Origin: an endosymbiont of Galathealinum brachiosum | GTDB lineage: Bacteria > Pseudomonadota > Gammaproteobacteria > SZUA-229 | Direction: 5' to 3' | DNA: 64,000 nt | Assembly (NCBI GenBank): GCA_003349885.1 | Contig: QFXC01000008.1 | Span: forward strand, 124,001 to 188,000 | Part shown: positions 8,497-17,201 of the stretch, piece by piece | Position numbering within the stretch: position 1 is the first letter of the stretch | How the letters are laid out: each line of letters starts with the position of its first letter | The notes under the pieces: generated by a model | The model's input: only the letters and a program-made list of their open reading frames with translations | The model's database searches: none | What the model was told of the DNA's origin: nothing | Translations under genes and position numbers: made by a program

Positions 8497-9365
8497 GTAC
8501 TGCAAGTCACGGTGAATATTATATTCCGGAGCCCAGTAAATGGCCCGTAATTGGAACAGTTGCACTAACAACCTCAGTTATTGGTGCAGTAAACACAATC
8601 CATGCTGGCGAGATGAGTCTTCTCTTACCTGTTGGTTTATTAATGATTGCTTATTTATTCTTTGGCTGGTTTGGCGCTGTTATTGATGAGTCACTGGCTG
8701 GTAATTACAATACACAGGTAGATAAGTCATTCCGCCTGGGCATGATGTGGTTTATCTTCTCTGAGGTTATGTTTTTTGCTGCATTCTTTGGTGCACTGTT
8801 CTATGCAAGGGTATTAGCAGTTCCCTGGTTAGGCGGAGCAGGTAATAATGCATCAACCCATGAGTTTTTATGGCCTGCATTTGAAGCGGTTTGGCCATTA
8901 CTGAGTAATCCTAGTTCAGATATTGTAGCACCAAGAGAAGCAATGGGCGCAATGGGCTTACCTGCTATTAATACGGCTATTCTATTAACTTCAAGTGTAA
9001 CGGTAACCTGGGCACATCATGCATTACGCGCAGGCAATAGAAAACACCTGAATATTGGACTTGGTCTAACTGTTCTATTAGGCGTTTGCTTTCTAATATT
9101 GCAGGTCGAAGAATACATTCACGCATACAATGAATTGGGTCTTACAATGGACTCGGGTATTTATGGCAGTACATTCTTTCTGTTAACCGGCTTCCATGGT
9201 TTCCATGTAACAATGGGAACAACTATGTTATTTGTGATTTTAATTCGTTGTTTGAAGGGTCACTTTACAGCAGATAATCACTTTGGATTTGAAGCGGTAG
9301 CGTGGTACTGGCATTTCGTTGATGTTGTTTGGTTAGGCCTGTTCATATTTGTGTATTGGTTATAA
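8493..9365 (+). CDS. coxC: Cytochrome c oxidase subunit III
   Basis: This 290-residue protein has about seven membrane helices. Family landmarks are FRLGMMWFIFSEVMFFAAFFGA near residue 80, TWAHHALRAG near 172, and TGFHGFHVTMGT plus AVAWYWHFVDVVWLGLF near the C-terminus. Subunit III binds lipid, guards proton uptake and stabilises the core oxidase. It is coupled to ctaG by a 4-nt overlap and is the last gene of the core operon; a long hairpin follows it. Confidence 0.97.
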   Translation: MSTASHGEYYIPEPSKWPVIGTVALTTSVIGAVNTIHAGEMSLLLPVGLLMIAYLFFGWFGAVIDESLAGNYNTQVDKSFRLGMMWFIFSEVMFFAAFFGALFYARVLAVPWLGGAGNNASTHEFLWPAFEAVWPLLSNPSSDIVAPREAMGAMGLPAINTAILLTSSVTVTWAHHALRAGNRKHLNIGLGLTVLLGVCFLILQVEEYIHAYNELGLTMDSGIYGSTFFLLTGFHGFHVTMGTTMLFVILIRCLKGHFTADNHFGFEAVAWYWHFVDVVWLGLFIFVYWL

Positions 9366-9379
9366 CTTTAAATAAGTCG

Positions 9380-9423
9380 TAAGTCAGAAGTCTTTTAATT
9401 TTAAACTTAAGACTTCTGACTTA
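9380..9423. terminator. Long hairpin between convergent coxC and the DUF2909 gene
   Basis: AAGTCAGAAGTCTT pairs perfectly with AAGACTTCTGACTT; with flanking T-A the stem is 15 bp around a 14-nt loop. It sits between convergent genes and probably ends both transcripts, though no long T-run follows. Its AAGTC units recur after queA. Confidence 0.6.
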
Positions 9424-9433
9424 AGACTATCTT

Positions 9434-9637
9434 TTATAATCCATGCGGTTGAATAAGACCTATAGCCTGTCCAATTAAAAGCAGTATAAAAATCCCAACT
9501 GAAAGACCTATTCTCCATGTTAAAGATTTAACAAGCTTATCTGAATCACCTTTATTGTTCACAAGATGGTATAGTGCTGAACCTAAGCTAACTACAACAG
9601 TTAACAATAAAACTACAATAAATATTTTGAATATCAC
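9434..9637 (-). CDS. DUF2909 family twin-transmembrane protein
   Basis: The 67-residue product has two membrane helices (about 3-25 and 42-62) joined by a short polar loop, with LVKSLTWRIGLSVG before the second helix, the usual DUF2909 layout. Genes of this family typically sit inside gammaproteobacterial cox loci next to SURF1, as here, so a role in oxidase assembly is likely but unproven. It is transcribed against coxC and divergently from SURF1. Confidence 0.85.
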   Translation of the reverse strand: MIFKIFIVVLLLTVVVSLGSALYHLVNNKGDSDKLVKSLTWRIGLSVGIFILLLIGQAIGLIQPHGL

Positions 9638-9681
9638 TCTACTAACCTCATTTATAAACGCGTAATTTAAATTAATTCATC

Positions 9682-10416
9682 ATGCCAGGTATACAAATAA
9701 AAAATTATAATTTTAAAGCTACGCTTATACCTAGCCTGGTTACCATTGCCCTGCTTTATATCATGGTATCACTCGGCTTCTGGCAACTTGACCGTGCTAA
9801 TTATAAAGCTAATTTACAGTCATTAATAGAGAACAAACAAGACACTCAAGCCATACCTCTTAACTCAGTTGCTAAAGAAGAAAATGACTGGTTATACCAG
9901 CCCGTTTTTGCAACTGGTCAATATGATCAGGCTCATCAGATATATCTGGATAATCAGATTAATAACATGGTAGCTGGCTACAGTGTTTTTACACCGTTGA
10001 TGATATCAGCTGATCAGGCAATTTTAGTAAACAGAGGCTGGCTTCCTGTTGGAGTTAGTCGATCAGAGCTCCCTGACATATCGGTTGATACTCAAACATT
10101 ACGAATTGACGGAGTAACAGCACACCCGCCGTCCAAAGGTTTAGTTCTATCCAGCAATGCTAATATCTATAAAAAATGGCCCGTCGTTTTACAGTACGTT
10201 GACCTGGTTGAAATACAAAAAGAACTGAATTATAAATTGTTGCCAATGGTTATATTAATGAATCAGGCTAACCAAACATCATTAAAACCCCTACCCTTTA
10301 AAATTAATATGAGAAGTGAGAAACACACTGCATATGCATTTCAATGGTTCGGGCTTTCACTGGCATTATCTATCATTTACATTGTCGTTAACACAAGAAA
10401 AACACAAGAGAATTAA
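9682..10416 (+). CDS. SURF1 family cytochrome oxidase assembly protein
   Basis: The 244-residue protein has a membrane helix at each end (about 15-35 and 218-236) with a periplasmic domain between, the SURF1 plan. Landmarks are LGFWQLDRA near 32, ILVNRGWLP near 118 and HTAYAFQWFGL near 213. SURF1 helps insert haem a into subunit I. No clear ribosome site precedes the ATG. It follows the DUF2909 gene head to head and leads into the thioredoxin-like gene 9 bp on. Confidence 0.9.
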   Translation: MPGIQIKNYNFKATLIPSLVTIALLYIMVSLGFWQLDRANYKANLQSLIENKQDTQAIPLNSVAKEENDWLYQPVFATGQYDQAHQIYLDNQINNMVAGYSVFTPLMISADQAILVNRGWLPVGVSRSELPDISVDTQTLRIDGVTAHPPSKGLVLSSNANIYKKWPVVLQYVDLVEIQKELNYKLLPMVILMNQANQTSLKPLPFKINMRSEKHTAYAFQWFGLSLALSIIYIVVNTRKTQEN

Positions 10417-10425
10417 GGTTTATAC

Positions 10426-11025
10426 ATGACTAATGAAACAGCAGCTCAACCACAACGCAGCAATATGTCCCTATGGGTATTAACTGCATCATTTTTTATT
10501 CCAGCCATTCTTGCTTATGGTTATTTTTATCTAGGTGATAGACCTGCAGTTAAAAGCAATGGTAATTTAATTATTCCAATAGTCGATATACACACATTAG
10601 GTATGACTGGAAAGTCTGGTGCTGCATTATCAGAAGAGGAACTAACCCCTCACTGGCGCTTACTTTATTTTGTTGGATCTAAATGTGATTCACAATGCGA
10701 ACAGACTCTTTATACAATGCGCCAAACTATTATAGGCATGGGTAAGTACCAGGATCGCGTTAATTACGGGATTGTTCTTACCGGTGATACAGACAAAACA
10801 TTTACAGATTTAATTGAAAAAGAGCACCAGAATGCGGGGCTTCTGTATACAAGCGCTAAAGCCGTTTCGACGATTTCCGCACTTGAAAAAGACCCTGAAA
10901 ATATGCAATCAATTTATCTGGTAGATCCTTTAGGAAATATTATGATGTATTTCCCTAAAGAACTTGATCCAAAATTAATGCGTAAAGACTTTAATAAGTT
11001 ACTAAAAGTTTCTCGCTTACGTTAA
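10426..11025 (+). CDS. Membrane-anchored thioredoxin-like protein of the cox locus
   Basis: The 199-residue product has one N-terminal membrane helix (about 16-37) and a periplasmic thioredoxin/SCO-like domain. HWRLLYFVGSKCDSQCEQ holds a C-x3-C pair in the place where SCO proteins bind copper, and IYLVDPLGNIMMYFP resembles the SCO C-terminal strand. The SCO histidine ligand is not obvious. Proteins like this commonly follow SURF1 in gammaproteobacteria, which suggests copper or thiol handling during oxidase assembly. AAGG precedes the ATG at a good distance. Confidence 0.75.
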   Translation: MTNETAAQPQRSNMSLWVLTASFFIPAILAYGYFYLGDRPAVKSNGNLIIPIVDIHTLGMTGKSGAALSEEELTPHWRLLYFVGSKCDSQCEQTLYTMRQTIIGMGKYQDRVNYGIVLTGDTDKTFTDLIEKEHQNAGLLYTSAKAVSTISALEKDPENMQSIYLVDPLGNIMMYFPKELDPKLMRKDFNKLLKVSRLR

Positions 11026-11047
11026 TAATAATTATCAATGGTATGCA

Positions 11048-11086
11048 GCCTCTTTATCAGAAATTAAAATATTTTTATAAAGAGGC
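11048..11086. terminator. Hairpin between convergent thioredoxin-like and ankyrin genes
   Basis: GCCTCTTTAT pairs perfectly with ATAAAGAGGC around an AT-rich loop. The position between two convergent genes suits a two-way terminator, though the T-run after the stem is weak. Confidence 0.55.
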
Positions 11087-11111
11087 TTATGAAATAACTC
11101 AATAATACTTT

Positions 11112-12890
11112 CTAGAACAATGAATCAAATATTTTATTTACGACCCTTCTCTGACCTTCTTCAATAATAACATCTCCAAAGTCTTTAGATTTAGCCGCTG
11201 CAGGTGTATTTCGCATCTGAATTTGCATCTGCTTGTACTGTGCACTTTGAGCCTGTTGCATTTTAGCTAATTTTTCATCCATTATTTTTTGCTGTTTAGC
11301 CATTTCAATACGTTGTTTATACAGACTATCTACACGTTTACCTTCATAGTATTTACATTCTTCTGGTTCGCCCTCATGAAAACAGATACCTAAACCATTA
11401 GGCTTGCCCTGTTTCATTTTTCCATCGTACATGGGCTGTCCGTTATACTTCACTTTGCCATTAACACGATGACCATTTTGAAACGCACCTGAATAACTTA
11501 GATTTTTATCGTTATTAATCGCACTACCACTACCATGCGCAAATCCTGCATTGCAGCTTGAACCTTTATATATCCATCCATCTTCTTTTATTTTACACTT
11601 CTGGCTAAGGTAGGCCAAAGCTGTATCAATCTCTGGTTTAGACTTATAACCCGGGTAAGTTTTTATAAAAGACAAACAGCTAGATTTTTTACCCGTTATT
11701 CCACAGGCAATTTCGAAACGCTTATCAATTCTTGGTGCATTATTTTGCATAACCGTAAATATTTTACGTTCATATTTTGGGTTAGAAGACGTTTCCTCTA
11801 ATTGTTTACATTTAATATAGTTAAACTTTTTGCATGATTCATTAAAACGAATTCGTAATACCAGTTCTTCAGCATTAGCTGGTGCAAACACACCATGTAT
11901 ATCCTGTTTTAAAACAGGCAGACATTGTTTGGTGCTTTTTTCTGCGCTACATGCCTGAGTTATTTTTTTATCGAATGATGTGACATTCTTACAATATTTA
12001 TTTAATTGACAGCTAAGATATTTGGCACTTGCAGACTTGCTTGAGATAACTAAATCAAGAGAATTTTTACCTGATTTATTAGTTGCATTTAAAAGCGTTT
12101 TGTTTCGAGATAGATATTTAACTATATTAAGCTGATTATATTGTGCGGCAATATGTAATGCAGTGTTACCAGATGAGTTGGTGGTTTTTAGCAGGCTTTT
12201 CTTCTTAGATAAAACTCGCAATTCTTTTAAATCACCATTTTTTGCCAACAACAATAACTCGGGGAGACTTTCATAAGCTTCGAGTATTTTAATTTTTTCC
12301 TCTACATTACTAATCATTACTTTAACGGCAGGATTGTCTTTTACATTCTGATCCATTTCACCGTATGCTTTGTGCACCTGCTTAGCAGCATCTGCTGGGC
12401 TTACTGCTATATTACCCTGATCGGTCGGATCCAGTCCTTTTTCAATTAATGCCCTAATAACGACAGGTTCTGTAATAAAATAAAACAATGACATTCCGCT
12501 ATCATTTTTAATATATATATCTGCACCGTTTTTAATCAACAACTCAAGCATGATTATACTTTTCGCATAAAATACAGGTGTCACCCCTATCATACCTTTA
12601 CTATTTGGACTTGCTCCACGCTTGATTAGTAACTCTGCCGATTTTGGCTTATCGAACATCACCGCTTTGTGTAACAAAGTAAAATTTCCGTCTGTTTTCT
12701 TATTTATATCCGGCATGGTATTTAGATAGTTACTCAGACCAGTAATATTTCCCTGCATAATCATTACATCAGGGTTATTAGATACGGATGCAGTTGATCG
12801 CTGAGAGTAACTTACCATTGCCGGGTTCGAGTTACAGGCTACTAGAAACATTACGATAGTCAGTACAGAAAAAAGTTTAAATATATTCAC
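11112..12890 (-). CDS. Ankyrin-repeat lipoprotein with MORN-like C-terminus
   Basis: The 592-residue protein begins with a lipoprotein signal (FLVAC, Cys19). Ankyrin repeats follow in two sets: about 60-175 (TLLHKAVMFDKPKSAELLIKRGA and successors) and about 215-285 (GNTALHIAAQYNQLNIV). The middle part is Cys-rich (for example KYCKN, AEKSTKQC) and the C-terminal third has MORN-like units such as YSGAFQNGHRVNG and YDGKMKQGKPNG, ending in a Gln/Lys-rich helix. Ankyrin and MORN repeats bind other proteins; the partner is unknown. It splits the oxidase locus, pointing against the surrounding assembly genes, and may be a later insertion. Confidence 0.75.
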   Translation of the reverse strand: MNIFKLFSVLTIVMFLVACNSNPAMVSYSQRSTASVSNNPDVMIMQGNITGLSNYLNTMPDINKKTDGNFTLLHKAVMFDKPKSAELLIKRGASPNSKGMIGVTPVFYAKSIIMLELLIKNGADIYIKNDSGMSLFYFITEPVVIRALIEKGLDPTDQGNIAVSPADAAKQVHKAYGEMDQNVKDNPAVKVMISNVEEKIKILEAYESLPELLLLAKNGDLKELRVLSKKKSLLKTTNSSGNTALHIAAQYNQLNIVKYLSRNKTLLNATNKSGKNSLDLVISSKSASAKYLSCQLNKYCKNVTSFDKKITQACSAEKSTKQCLPVLKQDIHGVFAPANAEELVLRIRFNESCKKFNYIKCKQLEETSSNPKYERKIFTVMQNNAPRIDKRFEIACGITGKKSSCLSFIKTYPGYKSKPEIDTALAYLSQKCKIKEDGWIYKGSSCNAGFAHGSGSAINNDKNLSYSGAFQNGHRVNGKVKYNGQPMYDGKMKQGKPNGLGICFHEGEPEECKYYEGKRVDSLYKQRIEMAKQQKIMDEKLAKMQQAQSAQYKQMQIQMRNTPAAAKSKDFGDVIIEEGQRRVVNKIFDSLF

Positions 12891-13072
12891 GATACAGCCT
12901 TATATATTTTAGTTAGATGCTTAAGGGGTGTTAAGCTTTGAGAGAAAAAATAAATACAGGTCATTCTATATTCATTTAAATTTTATGAATTCAGAATTAG
13001 ACGATTATTGAAGAATAGCAGATATTTGCAGCGTTTCAGTCTATTCAAGTGATTAAAATGACATATTCAAGT

Positions 13073-13297
13073 TTAAGGTGTTGCAAATGTCATAACTAAC
13101 TGAACAACACCGATCATTCCTAATATAAAAACAACGACAAATATTATACCTGCAAGAATAAAAGTTGATGGTTCACCATGCTCAAAATCACGCTCGCGAT
13201 TCGCTTTTGTCTGTATCCCGCTAGCGGCAAACATGGTGCTTTTTAAGACATTTAATAAACCAGTGCCTTTGCGATTTTCTGAATCCTGATTATCCAC
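13073..13297 (-). CDS. DUF2970 family small membrane protein
   Basis: The 74-residue protein carries the DUF2970 signature: VLKSTMFAASGIQ, then the basic-acidic run NRERDFEHG, then one membrane helix (about 46-68). Function is unknown, but the family often lies in gammaproteobacterial cytochrome oxidase operons, consistent with this place. It is transcribed away from the Yip1 gene. Confidence 0.85.
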   Translation of the reverse strand: MDNQDSENRKGTGLLNVLKSTMFAASGIQTKANRERDFEHGEPSTFILAGIIFVVVFILGMIGVVQLVMTFATP

Positions 13298-13621
13298 AAT
13301 AACCTCTTATTTTAACGATTAATTTATATAAAATACTTAATAGATAATACACTGCCAATCATAGAATTCTATAAATAATAGAGATATTTCAAAAAAATCA
13401 CTATTACTAGCTTTATAAGGAATATATTGCTTCCCAAATGACCAGTTAGTGTGATATACAAAGATACATAACCCTAATTTAGTGCGGTTATAAATCTAAA
13501 TTATGATGTATAAATAACAAAATAAAACCGATAATTACTAGAATAAGTTCTATACTTAATTTTAAGTAACTTATTGTTTAAATGAGTAAATTTATCTAAT
13601 AAAAATGTGGAGTATTAACCA
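13298..13621. other. Intergenic region between the DUF2970 and Yip1 genes
   Basis: These 324 AT-rich bases separate divergent genes and should hold two promoters, but no -35/-10 pair stands out. GTGGAG at about 13606-13611 is the ribosome site of the Yip1 gene. No gene or structured element was recognised. Confidence 0.5.
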
Positions 13622-14203
13622 ATGCTGTTCAAACACTTTTGCCATGTCTACAAACCTAAAGAATGCCTACGGGACGCTGATCGAGAACCTGCCCAAATAA
13701 CCGATATATTGCTTCATGTAGCTGTATTATCATTAATACCGACAATTTGTGTGTATTTTGCCACTGTTCATATTGGTTGGGATCTTGGTGTAGATTCCCT
13801 CTTCACTATGACGCCAGAAAAAGCCATTATTGCTGCATTAGCAGGTTTTGCTTTTCTTAATATTGGTGTTTATGCTTTAGGCTACGCTATATGCTGGTTT
13901 GCCAAAACATTCGACTTAAACCCTAAACCCCTCCACTGCACAGAATTAGCTGTTTTTTCTTCACTTCCATTGTTTCTATTAGGTTTTGTGGCGTTATATC
14001 CAGTTTTATATATTAATGTCCTTGTCGGCCTGTTCGCTATGGCTGCAGCGGTTTATCTCTTATATACAGGTATCCCAATTTTTATGCATATACCTGAAGA
14101 AGAAGGTTTTGTATATTCAACCTGGGTTATCACTATCGGGCTTGTTATGCTTGTTGTATTTCTTGGTGCAGCAATCTTCTTTATATCAGCTACATCTGCT
14201 TAA
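13622..14203 (+). CDS. Yip1 family inner-membrane protein
   Basis: The 193-residue protein has about five hydrophobic segments (about 34-56, 67-92, 112-132, 136-156 and 167-190) after a short N-terminus, matching bacterial Yip1-domain proteins. The conserved Pro-Glu stretch before the second helix (TMTPEKAI) and YTGIPIFMHIPEEE between the last two fit the family. Its role is unknown. A Rho-independent terminator follows, so it looks monocistronic. Confidence 0.75.
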   Translation: MLFKHFCHVYKPKECLRDADREPAQITDILLHVAVLSLIPTICVYFATVHIGWDLGVDSLFTMTPEKAIIAALAGFAFLNIGVYALGYAICWFAKTFDLNPKPLHCTELAVFSSLPLFLLGFVALYPVLYINVLVGLFAMAAAVYLLYTGIPIFMHIPEEEGFVYSTWVITIGLVMLVVFLGAAIFFISATSA

Positions 14204-14224
14204 ACCTAAAACTTAAATACTATT

Positions 14225-14253
14225 AAAAAGCCCGCTTTAGCGGGCTTTTTTTT
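14225..14253 (+). terminator. Rho-independent terminator after the Yip1 gene
   Basis: AAAAAGCCCGC-TTTA-GCGGGCTTTTTTTT is a textbook terminator: a GC-rich stem with an A-run and T-run on opposite sides, so it can act in both directions. Confidence 0.95.
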
Positions 14254-14365
14254 GTTTAATATACCGCTAGTCCAATATTTCTATATGCCTCTTACAGCAT
14301 GACTATACTTGCGGATGAAGACTGTTTTTCTGGAGCGCCCCACTCATCTAATCAGGAGAACCCAA

Positions 14366-14872
14366 ATGAGAAAACGACTCTATTTTTTACTTCCAAATCT
14401 GGAAGAAGCTAAAAAAACGGTTGATGAACTATTACTTGCCAGAATAGATGATCAACACATCCATGTTATGGCCAAAGACGGTATCGACCTGGGTGACTTA
14501 CCAGAAGCAACCATATTTCAAACCAGCGATATAGTGCATGGCGTTGAAACTGGTATGGTTATAGGTGGTATCTCTGGTCTGGTTGGTAGCATTATAGCAA
14601 TAACCGCACTTCAGGTTGGCTCAGTAATGGGCTTAGTTGTACTAGGTTGCACTATTTTCGGTGCAGGTTTTGGTATCTGGACATCAGGCATGATTGGTTC
14701 AAGCGCCAAAAATTCAAGATTGAAAGAATTTGAACAATCCATGAACGAAGGAAAAATACTATTGATGACTGATGTGCCAATGGAAAAGGTTGAAGTTATT
14801 ACCCAGAAAATGGAAGCTCACAAACATACTGTGCTAGGTGGCTCTGATCCTAGTATCCCAGCATTCCCATAA
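14366..14872 (+). CDS. Glycine-rich membrane protein of unknown role (DUF1269-like)
   Basis: ATG 14366 is chosen because AGGAGA lies 6 bp before it; an upstream ATG at 14309 has no such site. The 168-residue product starts with a soluble alpha/beta part (RKRLYFLLPNLEEAKKTVDELL), then a glycine-rich double hydrophobic hairpin (about 60-115: GMVIGGISGLVGSI, GCTIFGAGFGIW), and returns to a soluble strand (GKILLMTDVPMEKVEVI). This halves-around-a-glycine-zipper plan recalls DUF1269 and stress-protein 17M-like families. It lies between the Yip1 gene and the convergent ctaB, with hairpins on both sides. Confidence 0.7.
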   Translation: MRKRLYFLLPNLEEAKKTVDELLLARIDDQHIHVMAKDGIDLGDLPEATIFQTSDIVHGVETGMVIGGISGLVGSIIAITALQVGSVMGLVVLGCTIFGAGFGIWTSGMIGSSAKNSRLKEFEQSMNEGKILLMTDVPMEKVEVITQKMEAHKHTVLGGSDPSIPAFP

Positions 14873-14880
14873 AGTTAAGC

Positions 14881-14923
14881 TTATTACCAGATGAGCACTC
14901 ACTATGTTGCTCACTGGTAATAA
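14881..14923. terminator. Two-way terminator hairpin between convergent gene ends
   Basis: TTATTACCAG pairs with CTGGTAATAA (10 bp), with an inner GAGCA/TGCTC stem. It lies exactly between the convergent glycine-rich protein gene and ctaB. Confidence 0.7.
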
Positions 14924-14931
14924 AATTCTAT

Positions 14932-15843
14932 TTACATAAATGCTCTGAAAATTATTCTTGCGTAATGATCTAGTAATAAAAATCCGAATAAAGCACTCAA
15001 ATAAAATATCGAGTAACCAAATGTTTTCATTGCATGCTCGTCACTATCACCCGTGTTATATAATTTAAATGCGTGATAAAGAAAACCTAAACCTAAAGCA
15101 AGAGCACCCGCAAAGTATATTAAGCCCGTCATATGAATAACAAATGGCATCATAGTGACAGATAACAACATTGCAGTGTAAAGAACGATATGTAATTTAG
15201 TGAATACCACACCGTGAGTTACGGGTAACATTGGTAACCCTGCACGCGCGTATTCTTCTTTTCTTTTTATAGCTAATGCCCAGAAATGAGGTGGTGTCCA
15301 TACAAAAATAATCAGGAATAATAATAACGCTTCACCATTAACTTCACCCGTCATTGCTGCCCAGCCTAATAAAGGTGGTGCAGCACCGGCAGCGCCGCCT
15401 AATACAATATTTTGAGGGGTAGAACGCTTGAGAAACATAGTATAGATAACCGCATAACCCACTAATGAAGTTAACGTCAATAATGTGGTTAATACATTTG
15501 TCCATATTAATAGTATTACCATTGCAATAACAGCAAGTGACAACGCAAAAGTTAATGCCTGTCTGGAAGATAACTCTCCCTGTGGCAATGGTCTATTACT
15601 GGTTCTTTCCATAACCACATCGATACGTTGATCTACCCAGTGATTTAAAGCTGCTCCTGAAGCAGATGCGAGACCTATACCTAAACAGGCAGCAATAAAT
15701 GTATCCAGTGGCAAAGCACCTGGCGATGAAAGTAACATGCCTACAATAGCGGTAAATACAATTAAATAAACAACTTTAGGTTTACATAAATTGTAATAAT
15801 TTCGCCAGTTAAAACTGGATGAATTTAAAGTAACTTCAGTCAT
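14932..15843 (-). CDS. ctaB: Protoheme IX farnesyltransferase (haem O synthase)
   Basis: The 303-residue UbiA-family protein with about nine helices adds farnesyl to haem b to make haem O. The prenyl-diphosphate/Mg-binding motif is seen as NHWVDQRIDVVMERTSNRP near residue 68, and the second region as KRKEEYARAGLPMLPVTHG near 195. It follows ctaA with a 4-nt overlap, so haem A is made by a coupled pair for the oxidase encoded upstream. Confidence 0.95.
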   Translation of the reverse strand: MTEVTLNSSSFNWRNYYNLCKPKVVYLIVFTAIVGMLLSSPGALPLDTFIAACLGIGLASASGAALNHWVDQRIDVVMERTSNRPLPQGELSSRQALTFALSLAVIAMVILLIWTNVLTTLLTLTSLVGYAVIYTMFLKRSTPQNIVLGGAAGAAPPLLGWAAMTGEVNGEALLLFLIIFVWTPPHFWALAIKRKEEYARAGLPMLPVTHGVVFTKLHIVLYTAMLLSVTMMPFVIHMTGLIYFAGALALGLGFLYHAFKLYNTGDSDEHAMKTFGYSIFYLSALFGFLLLDHYARIIFRAFM

Positions 15844-16889
15844 GATAGTGCCTTGTTTGAATCATTTGAGGGGGTGATTTTTTGTGAGCCCAGGTTAAGG
15901 CTATAATTTAATAGCAGCAATGTTAATAACAGTACTGCAGCAATTGCATTATGTGAAACAGCTATTGGTATTGGTAACACCAGTACCACATTCGCTATAC
16001 CCAGTGATACCTGAACGGTTAAAAATACAAGTAGAGTTATTGCCAGTTTTCGTAAAATAATATTATCTGTTTTAAATAAAATTAATAAAGCCAAAACACT
16101 TAACGTAATCGTAGTAATAATTGCACCAATTCGGTGTAAAAGATGCACAGTGACACCCGCTTCTAAAGAGAGTGAGCCACCTTCATAATTAACAGTTGGA
16201 TCTTTAAAAAATACAAAGGCCTCTGAGAAATTAGTTTCAGGCAACCACTCTCCCTGACAGGTTGGGAAATCAGGGCAATAAAGTGCTACGTAATTTGTAC
16301 TGGTCCAACCACCTAAAAATATTTGTAACGCCAGTATGAGTACAGCGAATTTCGCGAGAGGTTTAATTTTTTCCCTTGAATTAATACTTCTGATTTTATT
16401 AATCCATGGCTGACTATGCTTGAGGAATACCCAGAATAATAAACTTAATGTTAATAAACCAGTTAAAAGATGTAAGGTTACAATTGTCGGTCGCACAAGC
16501 TGGGTTACCGTCCACATACCCAGTAATCCCTGAAAGATGACCAAAGCCACAAGCAATAAAGGAAGCCTGAACTGCTGGTTTTCATTGTGACGGTGTTTCC
16601 AGGCAAGAAAAGCCATAATAAGAATGAGAAGACCCAGGCCACTGGCGAAATAACGGTGTATCATTTCTTTCCAGGCTTTACCTGAATGCACTTCTATATT
16701 TGGATACAGGTTTACAGCCTGTTTAATTTCATGGGCCTCATCTGGTGCACCTATCTGACCAAAACAACCTGGCCAGTCAGGACACCCCAGCCCAGCATCA
16801 GACAGCCTCACATATGCGCCCAGAACGATAACAAAGAACGCAAGTAGACAAGCTGTAAGGCTAATACGTAAAAACCACTTATTATTCAA
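15840..16889 (-). CDS. ctaA: Haem A synthase (CtaA/COX15)
   Basis: The 349-residue, eight-helix protein oxidises the haem O methyl group to make haem A. Landmarks are RLSDAGLGCPDWPGCFGQ near residue 28, EMIHRYFASGLGLL near 75, the second-half GGWTSTNYVALYCPDFPTCQGEW, and VHLLHRIGA near 255, which together give the haem-binding His set. Cys pairs in both halves fit the known extracytoplasmic disulfides. It starts the ctaA-ctaB unit. Confidence 0.95.
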   Translation of the reverse strand: MNNKWFLRISLTACLLAFFVIVLGAYVRLSDAGLGCPDWPGCFGQIGAPDEAHEIKQAVNLYPNIEVHSGKAWKEMIHRYFASGLGLLILIMAFLAWKHRHNENQQFRLPLLLVALVIFQGLLGMWTVTQLVRPTIVTLHLLTGLLTLSLLFWVFLKHSQPWINKIRSINSREKIKPLAKFAVLILALQIFLGGWTSTNYVALYCPDFPTCQGEWLPETNFSEAFVFFKDPTVNYEGGSLSLEAGVTVHLLHRIGAIITTITLSVLALLILFKTDNIILRKLAITLLVFLTVQVSLGIANVVLVLPIPIAVSHNAIAAVLLLTLLLLNYSLNLGSQKITPSNDSNKALS

Positions 16890-17201
16890 AAAACACCCAG
16901 AAATTCATTTAATTTTTGACTCAATCGATGCTATATGAACAATCGAATTGATGCAATTCAATATTTCTTTGGAACGATAAGTATATGTTTTTTATATTAT
17001 AAGCATATTCTGCTTTAGTTATATTATAGAAATATCAATTTAAAGCATATTTTTACCTTTTTAAAAGGTTAGCTGAATAACTTAGAAAAAATCAGGCTTA
17101 GAAACAACCCCTGTTATGTTGACAAGAATCAATGCCAGATAGTTTTCTTTCAAACTACAATCATTCGGGTTTTCCACAACTCACTGTTCTAATTATTAAA
17201 A
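16890..17201. other. Intergenic region between ctaA and the yhcC-ubiUV operon
   Basis: These 312 bases separate divergent operons. The yhcC side holds an FNR-type promoter (next entry). On the ctaA side TTGAT-GCAA-TTCAA at 16948-16961 is a weaker, single-mismatch FNR-like sequence without a good -10. No gene was found. Confidence 0.55.
17119..17161 (+). promoter_or_regulatory. FNR class II-type promoter of yhcC-ubiU-ubiV
   Basis: TTGAC-AAGA-ATCAA (17119-17132) matches nine of ten FNR consensus bases. A -10 hexamer TACAAT lies at 17156-17161, giving a start near 17167-17168, so the box would centre at about -41.5, the classic class II activation distance. No -35 hexamer is needed in this layout. 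The leader would be about 35 nt. ubiUV is known to be FNR-activated in E. coli, which supports this reading. Confidence 0.65.

Noticed and set aside
16948..16961. TTGAT-GCAA-TTCAA as an FNR box for ctaA
   Set aside because: One mismatch in the inner half-site and no good -10 at a matching distance on the ctaA side; kept only as a note in the intergenic entry.
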